A program made the translations under genes and the position numbers. A stretch of DNA of 64,000 nucleotides from CAWGJF01 sp963715745. Lineage in GTDB: Bacteria > Bacteroidota > Ignavibacteria > Ignavibacteriales > Ignavibacteriaceae. The stretch lies in the NCBI GenBank assembly GCA_963715745.1, contig OY970271.1, forward strand, positions 2,294,001-2,358,000. The letters are read 5' to 3'. Shown here in pieces: positions 9,958-18,504 of the stretch. The number at the start of each line of letters is the position of its first letter. Positions within the stretch are counted from its first letter, which is position 1. The notes below the pieces were generated by a model, which saw nothing but the letters and a program-made list of their open reading frames with translations, ran no database searches and had not been told where the DNA came from.

Positions 9958-10032
9958 CGGGGCGTAGCGTAGTCCGGTTATCGCGCCTGCTTTGGGAGCA
10001 GGAGGTCGCAGGTTCGAATCCTGCCGCCCCGA
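9958..10032 (+). tRNA. tRNA-Pro (TGG)
   Basis: The acceptor arm CGGGGCG pairs with CGCCCCG. The anticodon stem CCTGC/GCAGG holds loop TTTGGGA (anticodon TGG), and the T arm has GGTTCGAATCC. The discriminator base is A. The CCA end is not fully encoded. Confidence 0.95.
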
Positions 10033-10059
10033 CATAGTTCTTTGTAATTTTGTTTAGAA

Positions 10060-10133
<74 letters not shown>

Positions 10134-10217
10134 CACTCTTTAATTTATAGTGTAAAATTTAAAATGGATAATCTTTAGAATTGTACATTGTAAATTATAA
10201 ATTTTTCATTATTGATG

Positions 10218-10291
10218 GTGAGCGTAGCTCAGTTGGTTAGAGCATCAGGTTGTGGCCCTGAGGGCCGTGGGTTCAAATCCCATCGCTCACC
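10218..10291 (+). tRNA. tRNA-His (GTG)
   Basis: The acceptor GTGAGCG pairs with CGCTCAC and the anticodon loop TTGTGGC gives GTG. The base before the acceptor is G (10217) and the discriminator is C (10291), the G-1:C73 identity pair of histidine tRNA. Confidence 0.95.
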
Positions 10292-10297
10292 CACAGT

Positions 10298-10380
10298 TTA
10301 AATTACAAATGCCAAAAACCAAATTACAATTTGGGGTTTGAAATTATCACTTGTAATTTATTTGAAATTTGAAAATTGTT
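10298..10380. repeat. AT-rich imperfect inverted repeat in tRNA spacer
   Basis: Between tRNA-His and tRNA-Glu, segments such as AAATTACAAAT and CCAAATTACAA recur on one side, and TTTGAAATT and CTTGTAATTTATTTG on the other. They can fold into a long imperfect hairpin. A similar AT-rich spacer lies at 10137-10208. No coding frame is visible. Confidence 0.35.
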
Positions 10381-10391
10381 ATTTCTAATTT

Positions 10392-10463
10392 GGCCCCATC
10401 GTCTAATGGTTAGGACCTCGCCCTTTCACGGCGGTAATAGGGGTTCGAATCCCCTTGGGGTCA
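10392..10463 (+). tRNA. tRNA-Glu (TTC)
   Basis: The acceptor GGCCCCA pairs with TGGGGTC (one G-U). The anticodon loop CTTTCAC gives TTC, and the T arm AGGGG/CCCCT has loop TTCGAAT. It is the last tRNA of the cluster and is followed immediately by a terminator. Confidence 0.95.
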
Positions 10464-10464
10464 C

Positions 10465-10499
10465 TAAGTCCCGGTAATTATTATCGGGACTTATTTACT
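10465..10499 (+). terminator. Intrinsic terminator of the tRNA cluster
   Basis: A 13-bp stem (TAAGTCCCGGTAA / TTATCGGGACTTA, one G-U) with a 3-nt loop is followed by TTTACTTT. It begins 1 nt after tRNA-Glu. Confidence 0.9.
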
Positions 10500-10572
10500 T
10501 TAAATATACTTGCCACTCAACAATTGTTATTTTGATTCTCATTTGCTACATTTGCAAAAACAGGGAGGCAAA

Positions 10573-13146
10573 ATGAGACCTCATCATACCTTAATTGCAA
10601 TTCTTATCATTTCATTGTCTTGTGCAAAATCAATCTTTTCCCAAGATTTTAATCTTGAAGACTACCTGAATTTTGTAAATCAACATCAGGATATGACAAC
10701 AGAACAGTTGCTTCAAATGCATCCGGCTGGAACATTCGTTGATAAAATTAACCTTAACCCGGATTCAGTACTTTACTACGATTCAATTTCAATCAAATAC
10801 AATCTAACTGAATATGAAAAATCTTTAATAGCTGATCATGGTTTTATGGTCACTCAAAGATTAGCAAAAGGATCTTTTGGTGAAATTCTATTGGATATTC
10901 ACCACAACGATCTTCCTGTATTAGTTTCAACTGATGCAATATTGTATGCATTCCACGCTTCTTATGATCGAATTCTGAGGGATGTTGAGATTGGCTACCT
11001 GATAAACAAAGTATCAGATTTAATTACTACCCTCAGATCTCAAATGCCTCAGCTTGCAGCACTATATAACTCACAACCAGAGATGAATCAAATGCTCAGG
11101 GATGTGGATGTTTACTTTACAGTTGCGGCAAAATTAATTGGGCAAAATACAAATCCGTATTACCCTGAGAATACAAGTAAAATAGATTTTTTGATTGACA
11201 GGGCAATGACCGCAGAGGGATTTGAAACAGACACGATTTTTTCTTCAAATTGTATTAGCTATGATTGGAGCCAGTTTAAACCAAGAGGACATTATGACAC
11301 AGATGTTTATCCTGAATTAAGGAAATATTTCCGGACGATGATGTGGCTTGGAAGAATTGAGATTTATCTTATTGCACCACCGCTCGGTGATCCTTTTTGT
11401 GGACCCCAAACATTTGAAGATGTTCAAAGACAATGCGTGGATGCAATGCTGGTAAGTGAACTATTTGATTTAGCTTCAGCGGTTCCTGCTTATGATGAAA
11501 TAGAAGATGTAATAAAATTTTTTGTTGGCGATCAGGATAATGTCACTTTACCAAATATGTATTACCTGAAAAATGCAGTCAACCTAACTTCTGCATCAAG
11601 CCTGCTTGATTCACTAACGCTTGTCGAGTTTCAGGATACTTTAGCTAACCAGTCATTTGCTTACCAGTTAATCCAGAGCCAGATACTTTCTGGTGCATTA
11701 GTTCCATCTGATAGCCTTGTTCCGGCATCCTCTTTTCTGCTTTTCGGACAAAGATATGTCGACGATTCTTATGTTACTGCTCAGGTTGTGTATGACAGGA
11801 TAAGATATAATAACGAAGTCGTTTGCAGGTTGTTTCCTTCAACACTTGATCCGATGTTTGCACTTGGAAATGATGCAACCGCTCAACTGCTTATTCCTGA
11901 ATTAAACGAATTTCATTACTCAACGAATCTTGCTGTACTTCGATATCTCTTCGATGCTTATACTCCTGAATATTGGAACTCGACTTTTTACAGACAGTGG
12001 CTGAATGCAATAAGAACAATGAATCCACCGGAAGACAGAAGCGGACTTCCACCATTTATGACAACAGCTGCATTCTGGCAGGAAAAACTAAATACACAGT
12101 TATCTTCGTGGACTGAATTGCGACATGATAATTTATTGTATGCAAAACAGTCTTATACTGGTGTTCCTATTTGCTCATATCCTTATAGTTATGTTGAACC
12201 ATTCCCGGAACTCTACCAGGCAATGATTGACATCGGCTCAGCAGGATATAATTATTTCCAGGGATTTGATATACCTTCAGAAATTAAATTTTATATGCTT
12301 CAGTACTTTTCCTCACTTCAAACTATAAGTGATACGTTAAAAATTATTTCAGAAAAAGAACTGAATAATACTCCCTTAACAATTGACGAAACTGACTTCC
12401 TTCAAAATATGATGTTTGAAGTCCAGACGTATACAGGTACACAGTATGACGGATGGTATCCAAGACTTTTTTACAACGAACTTGCTTCTGAATATGAAAA
12501 GTTGATGGGTGAAGATTTTGTAGTCGCAGACATTCACACAACTCCATCAGACTGCGGAGGAGGAATGATGGGTTGGGTCAAACACGTTGGAACCGGTCCG
12601 GTTGACGTTGGAGTGTTTATTGCAAATATACCCGGCGGAGACGAATGTGCATTTATTGGACCCGTTTTAAGCTATCACGATTACACAACTGATAATTGGT
12701 TAAGATTAACTGATGAAGAATGGGCTTCCGATTATCTCTTTTCTGCAACAAGACCCGATTGGGTGAACATTTATCTTGCTGATAGTCTTGGAGAATCAAG
12801 AGGAGAAGGATCTTCACTTATAACTTCAGTTGAGAATGATAATAATCCCATTATTCCGGAATCACAGATATTGCTCGGCAATTATCCTAATCCGTTTAAT
12901 CCAAGTACAATAATTCATTTTACAATACCAAGGGATTTAACTAACTCTAAAACTACATTAAAGATTTATGATGTTCAGGGAAGACTTGTAAAAACTCTTG
13001 TTGATGAAGTTCTTTCTTCAGGAAATTACTTAAGTAAATGGGATGCAACAAATGAATCTGGTAATAAAACTACCAGCGGAGTTTATTTTTATTCATTGAA
13101 GGTAGGGGAAAGAGTTGTTTCGAAGAAAATGATTTTGTTAAGATAA
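10573..13146 (+). CDS. Secreted DUF3160-like protein with T9SS type A sorting domain
   Basis: The start at 10573 is chosen because GGGAGG lies just upstream and it begins a signal peptide (MRPHHTLIAILIISLSCAKS). An earlier in-frame ATG at 10510 lacks this. The large middle part (about 20-765) resembles the DUF3160 family, with motifs such as LPVLVSTDAILYAFHASYDR and the conserved region around DCGGGMMGWVKHVGTGPVD; its function is unknown. The last ~90 residues are a T9SS type A sorting domain (NYPNPFNPST ... SGVYFYSLKVG ... KKMILLR). The protein should therefore be exported and attached to or released from the outer surface. The DUF3160 call is from memory of the family pattern. Confidence 0.75.
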   Translation: MRPHHTLIAILIISLSCAKSIFSQDFNLEDYLNFVNQHQDMTTEQLLQMHPAGTFVDKINLNPDSVLYYDSISIKYNLTEYEKSLIADHGFMVTQRLAKGSFGEILLDIHHNDLPVLVSTDAILYAFHASYDRILRDVEIGYLINKVSDLITTLRSQMPQLAALYNSQPEMNQMLRDVDVYFTVAAKLIGQNTNPYYPENTSKIDFLIDRAMTAEGFETDTIFSSNCISYDWSQFKPRGHYDTDVYPELRKYFRTMMWLGRIEIYLIAPPLGDPFCGPQTFEDVQRQCVDAMLVSELFDLASAVPAYDEIEDVIKFFVGDQDNVTLPNMYYLKNAVNLTSASSLLDSLTLVEFQDTLANQSFAYQLIQSQILSGALVPSDSLVPASSFLLFGQRYVDDSYVTAQVVYDRIRYNNEVVCRLFPSTLDPMFALGNDATAQLLIPELNEFHYSTNLAVLRYLFDAYTPEYWNSTFYRQWLNAIRTMNPPEDRSGLPPFMTTAAFWQEKLNTQLSSWTELRHDNLLYAKQSYTGVPICSYPYSYVEPFPELYQAMIDIGSAGYNYFQGFDIPSEIKFYMLQYFSSLQTISDTLKIISEKELNNTPLTIDETDFLQNMMFEVQTYTGTQYDGWYPRLFYNELASEYEKLMGEDFVVADIHTTPSDCGGGMMGWVKHVGTGPVDVGVFIANIPGGDECAFIGPVLSYHDYTTDNWLRLTDEEWASDYLFSATRPDWVNIYLADSLGESRGEGSSLITSVENDNNPIIPESQILLGNYPNPFNPSTIIHFTIPRDLTNSKTTLKIYDVQGRLVKTLVDEVLSSGNYLSKWDATNESGNKTTSGVYFYSLKVGERVVSKKMILLR

Positions 13147-13164
13147 TAAATTTTTGAAAACAAA

Positions 13165-15579
13165 ATGAAAGCACTATTAATCCTTTATGTATTAATTAAT
13201 ATTGGAATCTTTGCTCAAAGCAACTGGCAACAATTAGATTCACCAGGTGGAGCAAATGTTAACACAATTTTCAAAGTAACTGATTCTATCTTTCTTGTTG
13301 GTGTTCAGGATGGTTCTTTTTATAGATCTACTGATTTAGGAGGTAATTGGAATAAAGTTTTTAATGGCAATCATCCATCAAATCTTGGTAATAAAGCTGT
13401 ACGTTGTTTTGTTTTTAATTCAAATCAGGAAATACTTGCAAGCACATTTTTATATGGTATTCGACGAAGTACAGATCAAGGATTAACCTGGATAGCGACA
13501 AATGGGGCAGGGGGTGAAACTATGGTTAACACAGACTCAGGAATAATGTTTGGGTACGATAATGTTAGTTCAAATTGGTCATTTTCTAAATCGCTTGATT
13601 CTGGAAAAACCTGGTTTTACTTTCCCCGTCCTTGGGGTGATAATATTTATTCGATGTCAGTTTACGGTGACGAAGTATTTGTTGGATTTAGAGACTCAAT
13701 CATTCATTCAAATAATTTTGGCGAATCATGGAATAAATATGGACATAGTTTTTCTGGAAGTGGAATAAACTCAATACTTATTTTAGGAGATAGCGAAGTA
13801 GTATCAGGAACTCAAAATGGTGTTTACTATACTTCAGATGCTGGTAATAATTGGCTTTTAAGAAATAATGGTATTCCGAGTACTTCTAATTTTATTAGGA
13901 ACCTTCAAATTGTTTCTGATACAATATATGCTGTTGGAAAGCAAGGTTTAATGTACACCACGGATAAGGGCTTAATGTGGATTCCATATAATAATAATTC
14001 ATTTTTAATAGATGTGTATAAAGGAGCCTATACTGAATCAATCAAGCTACTCGCAACATATTCTGGAGTATACAAAGCAACACCTGAAGGTTGGGAATAT
14101 TCTTCACAAGGAATTTATAGTTTTACACCTCAAAAAATTTTTAGGTCATCTACTGGTGAAATAATATATAACACAACCGCAGGACTATTCAAATCCAGTG
14201 ATGAAGCAAACAGTTGGAATCCAATTGAACTTGAGAATTTTTTTGGAGGTTGTAAAGATATTATACTAAATAATAATTATTTATTTGTTCAGACACGAGG
14301 CGGTAAATTTTATTACTCTTTAGATTACGGCAACAATTGGATCTATACTGGATATAATATTTATGGAAATCGTGGTATGGCATTTTCCAGTTTAACAAAT
14401 TCTATTTTTGCCGCATTTGCATATTATCCTATTGGATATCCTCCAACTGATTGTTTATTCATAACTTCTAATTTTGGAGCGAATTGGTCTGTAAGATATT
14501 ATAATCAAACTAATTTTCTTACAATATCACCAGAAGGATCAATTGTAGGATTTATTATTAATGGTGTATCATACGAGAATATGGGATTACAAAGAAGTTA
14601 TAATGATGGTGTTAGTTGGACAGATATGAATGCGGGACTACCTAACAAGTCTATTAAGAGTTTAGCTCTTGATAATAATAATGACTTTTATACTTCGTTA
14701 GACAAAGGAATATTCAAATGTATTAAGACTGGTAATAGTTGGATTGCATTTTCTGATAGTACTTTGGAAAATGTATCTTCAATAAATTTTGATAATATGA
14801 ATCAATGTATTATTATAATGGGTGGACAAATTTATGCCTCAGTTGATGGTAAATATTGGGCTTTTTGTTCAGAAGGATTGGAAGATGTTTCTATTACAAA
14901 AGTGTTTTGTGATACTTCTGGGTATTATTATGCTGCTGATAGTAAAGGAAAATTGTATAGGACTGTAATTCCACATGTTATAAATCAATTGCCTTCACCT
15001 CCAATTCTTGTTTCACCAATAAATAATCAATTTGTAATAGGTGATACTGTAAGTTTCAGTTGGTTACAATCTTCTCCTTTAATAATTAATTATTCAATAA
15101 ATATTTCCATAGACTCTTCGTTTACAAGCTATAGGGATACACTCATCAATGATACTTCACTAACATTAGTTAATCTTGATGAAAACCAATACTATTATTG
15201 GAGGGTCAAAGCTCAAAATGTACTAGGTTGGAGCAATTTTAGTAACATTGGAACCTTTAATACAAATGTAACTGATGTAGAAGAAAATTACTTTTCTTCA
15301 TTTCAATTTGGAATTTCCCAAAACTACCCCAACCCATTTAACCCAGATACAAAAATTAAATTTACTATCCCATCAGTAGGGACACGCGATCGCGTGTCCG
15401 TACAATTAAAAGTTTATGATGTTTTGGGAAAAGAAACAGCAACTCTTGTTAACGAAGAAAAAGCCGCAGGTAATTATGAAATAGAGTTTAATGGGAATGA
15501 ATTGCCTTCAGGAATTTATTTCTATCAAATCAGAGCGGGTAATTATTCTGAAACGAAAAAGATGATCTTAATGAAATAA
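13165..15579 (+). CDS. Secreted BNR/sortilin-like repeat protein with fibronectin-like and T9SS sorting domains
   Basis: The 804-residue protein starts with a signal peptide (MKALLILYVLINIGIFAQ). About a dozen beta-propeller repeats follow, each with the S.D.G..W pattern of BNR/VPS10-like modules (for example STDLGGNWNKV, SDAGNNWLL, SLDYGNNWIY). A fibronectin-III-like segment spans about 610-705 (YYYWRVKAQNVLGWSNFS), and the C-terminus (about 712-804) is a T9SS type A sorting domain with NYPNPFNPDTKI. Its role is probably extracellular binding or scaffolding, with no catalytic motif recognised. The sorting domain is interrupted in frame by a palindromic element (residues 738-747). It lies 18 bp after the DUF3160 gene, so the two may be co-expressed. 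Confidence 0.8.
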   Translation: MKALLILYVLINIGIFAQSNWQQLDSPGGANVNTIFKVTDSIFLVGVQDGSFYRSTDLGGNWNKVFNGNHPSNLGNKAVRCFVFNSNQEILASTFLYGIRRSTDQGLTWIATNGAGGETMVNTDSGIMFGYDNVSSNWSFSKSLDSGKTWFYFPRPWGDNIYSMSVYGDEVFVGFRDSIIHSNNFGESWNKYGHSFSGSGINSILILGDSEVVSGTQNGVYYTSDAGNNWLLRNNGIPSTSNFIRNLQIVSDTIYAVGKQGLMYTTDKGLMWIPYNNNSFLIDVYKGAYTESIKLLATYSGVYKATPEGWEYSSQGIYSFTPQKIFRSSTGEIIYNTTAGLFKSSDEANSWNPIELENFFGGCKDIILNNNYLFVQTRGGKFYYSLDYGNNWIYTGYNIYGNRGMAFSSLTNSIFAAFAYYPIGYPPTDCLFITSNFGANWSVRYYNQTNFLTISPEGSIVGFIINGVSYENMGLQRSYNDGVSWTDMNAGLPNKSIKSLALDNNNDFYTSLDKGIFKCIKTGNSWIAFSDSTLENVSSINFDNMNQCIIIMGGQIYASVDGKYWAFCSEGLEDVSITKVFCDTSGYYYAADSKGKLYRTVIPHVINQLPSPPILVSPINNQFVIGDTVSFSWLQSSPLIINYSINISIDSSFTSYRDTLINDTSLTLVNLDENQYYYWRVKAQNVLGWSNFSNIGTFNTNVTDVEENYFSSFQFGISQNYPNPFNPDTKIKFTIPSVGTRDRVSVQLKVYDVLGKETATLVNEEKAAGNYEIEFNGNELPSGIYFYQIRAGNYSETKKMILMK
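15376..15403. repeat. Palindromic element inserted in a sorting-domain coding sequence
   Basis: A perfect 20-nt palindrome (GGACACGCGATCGCGTGTCC, 15380-15399) is flanked by one mismatch and three further pairs (GTA/TAC). It is GC-rich in an AT-rich gene and lies in frame, encoding VGTRDRVSVQ in a loop between two beta strands of the T9SS domain. The centre contains GCGATCGC. Confidence 0.85.
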
Positions 15580-15602
15580 TAATGTTACATATCAAATTTA
15601 TT

Positions 15603-15630
15603 AAGCTCCGTCATTACGGGGCTTTTTTAT
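15603..15630 (+). terminator. Intrinsic terminator after the BNR/T9SS gene
   Basis: A 9-bp stem (AAGCTCCGT / ACGGGGCTT, one G-U) with loop CATT is followed by TTTT. It ends the two-gene T9SS cargo unit. Confidence 0.85.
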
Positions 15631-15695
15631 TGCTGATAATTCTTGAAAATTTTATATGTTTGAAATTAAATATTACATAATTGCTCAAATACTAA

Positions 15696-16985
15696 ATGCA
15701 AAACAACTTTCATAACATCAACCTCAACCTGAATGTAAGAGGTTTACCACAATCAGCAACTCTCGCAATAAATGAAAAAAGCAACGAATTACGAAAACAG
15801 GGAAGACACGTTTATAAACTTGGTTTGGGTCAATCACCATTTCCCGTGCCTCAACCGGTCGTGGATGAGTTAAAGGTAAACGCACATCAAAAAGATTATC
15901 TTCCTGTTAAAGGACTACCACAGCTTCGTGAAGCAGTTGCAGAATATTATTGCAGAACACAGGGAGTCTGCTCAACGCCGGATGAAGTTTTAATCGGTCC
16001 AGGTTCAAAAGAACTTATGTTTTTACTGCAATATGTTTATTATGGTGATCTTGTTATTCCAACACCGATCTGGGTATCTTATGCACCGCAAGCCCAGATC
16101 ATAGGAAGACACGTACGATGGATAAAGACTCACCGCGAAAATAAATGGAGATTAACTGCTGAAGAACTTGAAGCTCACTGCTCAAACGATCATGATAAAC
16201 CCAGAATAGTAATTCTTAATTATCCATCCAATCCAGTCGGTTCTACATATAATGAAGATGAATTAAAAGTAATTGCGCAAGTTGCAAAGGAACATAAGAT
16301 AATACTTTTGTCTGATGAGATTTATGGTGAACTCAATCATCACGGCGAACATATTTCAATTGCAAGATTTTATCCTGAAGGAACAATTATTAGCGGAGGT
16401 TTGAGTAAATGGTGCGGGGCAGGCGGCTGGCGTCTTGGTACTTTCACTTTTCCCGAACCACTTAAATGGCTGCTTGAATCTCTGTCTGTAATGGCAAGTG
16501 AAACATTTACTTCCACGAGTGCACCTATTCAATATGCTGCTGTTCGCGCTTTCAAAAGAGGCAATGAGATTGAATCATACCTCTGGCGTGCAAGATGGAT
16601 TCTTGACAAAATAGGAAAGAAAATTTCTGATAAACTAAATGAATCAGGTATTTATACTCCAAATCCGGACGGCGCATTTTATTGCTTTCCTGATTTTTCT
16701 GATCTGAAGTATTCCTTAATGGAGAAAGGAATAAAGACAAGCGTTGATATGTGCAGCAGACTACTTGAAGAAACCGGTGTTGCAATTCTACCCGGTGAAG
16801 CATTCGGAAGACCGGCTGAAGAGCTCACAGCAAGAATTGCATATGTGGATTTTGACGGCAACCGTGCAATGAGTACAGCGCTTAATTTAAATCACAAAGA
16901 TGAAATAGATGAAAATTTTCTTCACAATCATTGTGGTGAAATGTTAAAGGCTGTTGATCTGATTTGTGAATGGGTTAAAAACTAA
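15696..16985 (+). CDS. PLP-dependent aminotransferase, class I/II
   Basis: The 429-residue fold-type I aminotransferase has the substrate/PLP motif NYPSNPVGSTYNEDEL, the PLP-ring aspartate in LLSDEIYGEL, the Schiff-base lysine in GGLSKWCGAGGWRLG and a C-terminal arginine region (ARIAYVDFDG). It is similar in plan to aspartate/aromatic aminotransferases but carries about 30 extra C-terminal residues (HKDEIDENFLHNHCGEM). The substrate cannot be assigned. It leads a cluster with fluC and the DUF190 gene, 9 bp before fluC. Confidence 0.8.
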   Translation: MQNNFHNINLNLNVRGLPQSATLAINEKSNELRKQGRHVYKLGLGQSPFPVPQPVVDELKVNAHQKDYLPVKGLPQLREAVAEYYCRTQGVCSTPDEVLIGPGSKELMFLLQYVYYGDLVIPTPIWVSYAPQAQIIGRHVRWIKTHRENKWRLTAEELEAHCSNDHDKPRIVILNYPSNPVGSTYNEDELKVIAQVAKEHKIILLSDEIYGELNHHGEHISIARFYPEGTIISGGLSKWCGAGGWRLGTFTFPEPLKWLLESLSVMASETFTSTSAPIQYAAVRAFKRGNEIESYLWRARWILDKIGKKISDKLNESGIYTPNPDGAFYCFPDFSDLKYSLMEKGIKTSVDMCSRLLEETGVAILPGEAFGRPAEELTARIAYVDFDGNRAMSTALNLNHKDEIDENFLHNHCGEMLKAVDLICEWVKN

Positions 16986-16994
16986 TTTTAGATT

Positions 16995-17366
16995 ATGAAT
17001 TATCTTTATGTATCAATTGGAGCTGCAATTGGTGGCGTATTGCGATTTGGCATTTCAAAGCTGATCTATAAAATATTTACCAATCCGTTTCCCACAGGAA
17101 CATTAGTTGTAAATATTGTAGGCAGTTTTCTTATTGGATTAATTATGTTTTACCTTGATCCGAAAGAAATACTTACTCCGGGTATGCGGCTATTATTAAC
17201 TGTCGGCTTCTGCGGAGGATTCACAACATTTTCTACTTTTTCTTATGAGACAATTTCATTATTCCGGGATTCTGAAATATTTCTTGGTTCACTGAACGTT
17301 TTATTGAATGTTTTTTTGTGTCTCATCGGCGTTTATCTCGCATATTTATTATCAAAATTAATCTGA
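16995..17366 (+). CDS. crcB: Fluoride exporter CrcB/FluC
   Basis: The 123-residue, four-helix membrane protein has the FluC motifs GGVLRFGIS, NIVGSFLIG and GFCGGFTTFSTF, the last holding the conserved Phe/Ser/Thr residues lining the pore. Dual-topology dimers export fluoride from the cytoplasm. No fluoride riboswitch was recognised upstream, since the gene is embedded 9 bp after an aminotransferase gene. The downstream DUF190 gene is a frequent partner. Confidence 0.92.
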   Translation: MNYLYVSIGAAIGGVLRFGISKLIYKIFTNPFPTGTLVVNIVGSFLIGLIMFYLDPKEILTPGMRLLLTVGFCGGFTTFSTFSYETISLFRDSEIFLGSLNVLLNVFLCLIGVYLAYLLSKLI

Positions 17367-17373
17367 ATCAGTT

Positions 17374-17712
17374 ATGGAAGTAAAAGGCGAAGCAAAACTT
17401 GTTAGAATATTTGTCGGGGAAAGCGATAAGCTAAAAAACATTCCGGTTTATGAAGCAATTGTTATGAAAGCAAGAGAAGAAAAGCTTGCAGGTGCAACTG
17501 TACTAAAAGGGATTATGGGTTATGGAAGAAATAGCGTAATACACACTTCCAAGCTGCTTGCGTTATCCGAGGATATGCCGATAATTGTTGAAGTAGTTGA
17601 TGAAGAAAAAAAAATCGAATCATTCCTTGAAGTTATTCACAAAATATTTGATGAATCAGGCTGCAATGGGCTTATAACTATCGAAAAGGCACAGGTAATA
17701 AAGTACGTTTAG
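17374..17712 (+). CDS. DUF190 family protein
   Basis: A 112-residue ferredoxin-like-fold protein of the DUF190 family. Recognisable features are an opening strand (AKLVRIFVGESDK), the central GATVLKGIMGYG and a PIIVEVVDEEKK strand. DUF190 genes commonly sit beside crcB, and a PII-like accessory role has been suggested for the family, but the molecular function is unknown. It begins 7 bp after crcB and ends 23 bp from the convergent phoU. Confidence 0.85.
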   Translation: MEVKGEAKLVRIFVGESDKLKNIPVYEAIVMKAREEKLAGATVLKGIMGYGRNSVIHTSKLLALSEDMPIIVEVVDEEKKIESFLEVIHKIFDESGCNGLITIEKAQVIKYV

Positions 17713-17735
17713 TGTTAGTAACAAACCAGATTTTT

Positions 17736-18419
17736 TTAATCAGAATCCGGAACCTGGAAATCTGTAAGCTTCTTTTTATGTGCAACAATTTCATTTTCGG
17801 TTAAGAAAATTACATCTTCTGAAATGTTTGTTGCATGATCTGCAAGTCGTTCAATATGTCTGGCCATAACAATCAGGTGTGCACAGGATTCAGCATGATC
17901 CGGATTTACCTTAATCTTTTCTACAAGCTGGTTAAATATTTTTTTATTCAGTTCATCAACAATATCATCTTTAACCCAGATAGTATTCGCAAGCTCAGTA
18001 TCCCGATTAATAAATGAGCTAATTGCATCTTTAACCATAACTCTTGCTATTTCTGCCATTTTAGGAAGATCCGTTCCTGAAATCAATTCATTAAAGTTAT
18101 CTGCTCTCTTAACCCGCTGAACAATATTTACTGCAATATCACCGCAGCGTTCAAGCTGGCTGTCAACTTTAATTGCGGTAAGAATAAACCGTAAATCACT
18201 TGCAACAGGCTGATAAAGTGCAAGCAGATTCTCACACTTTGCCATAATTAAATTATCGTAAGCATCAACTTCACGATCTTTTTGTTTTATTTTCTTGACT
18301 TCAGCATTACCGTCAGCCATAATCCTGAAACTGTTTTCCACCTGTTCATCTACGAGAGAAGCCATTTTATTAATTGCAGTTTTCAGTTCTTCAATTTCAT
18401 TTACAAAATGTCGTTCCAT
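17736..18419 (-). CDS. phoU: Phosphate signalling regulator PhoU
   Basis: The 227-residue all-helical protein has two PhoU repeats. Each has the metal-binding E/D pattern (DAYDNLIMAKCENLLALYQP and ARHIERLADHATNISEDV). PhoU links the PstSCAB transporter to the PhoR kinase and prevents excess phosphate uptake. It is the last gene of the porin-pstSCAB-phoU run, 85 bp after pstB. The gap can form a hairpin around 18483-18510 that is not a clear terminator. Confidence 0.93.
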   Translation of the reverse strand: MERHFVNEIEELKTAINKMASLVDEQVENSFRIMADGNAEVKKIKQKDREVDAYDNLIMAKCENLLALYQPVASDLRFILTAIKVDSQLERCGDIAVNIVQRVKRADNFNELISGTDLPKMAEIARVMVKDAISSFINRDTELANTIWVKDDIVDELNKKIFNQLVEKIKVNPDHAESCAHLIVMARHIERLADHATNISEDVIFLTENEIVAHKKKLTDFQVPDSD

Positions 18420-18504
18420 TTAAAGTCCGGTTTTAATTTTTAAATTATTATAATGATAAAATAAAAATAGCAAAATAATTATGGGTAATCTTTATTTTAT
18501 GAGA

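Noticed and set aside
16986..17000. Fluoride riboswitch before crcB
   Set aside because: Only 9 bp separate crcB from the upstream aminotransferase gene, and no crcB-motif pseudoknot was recognised further upstream at 15631-15695.
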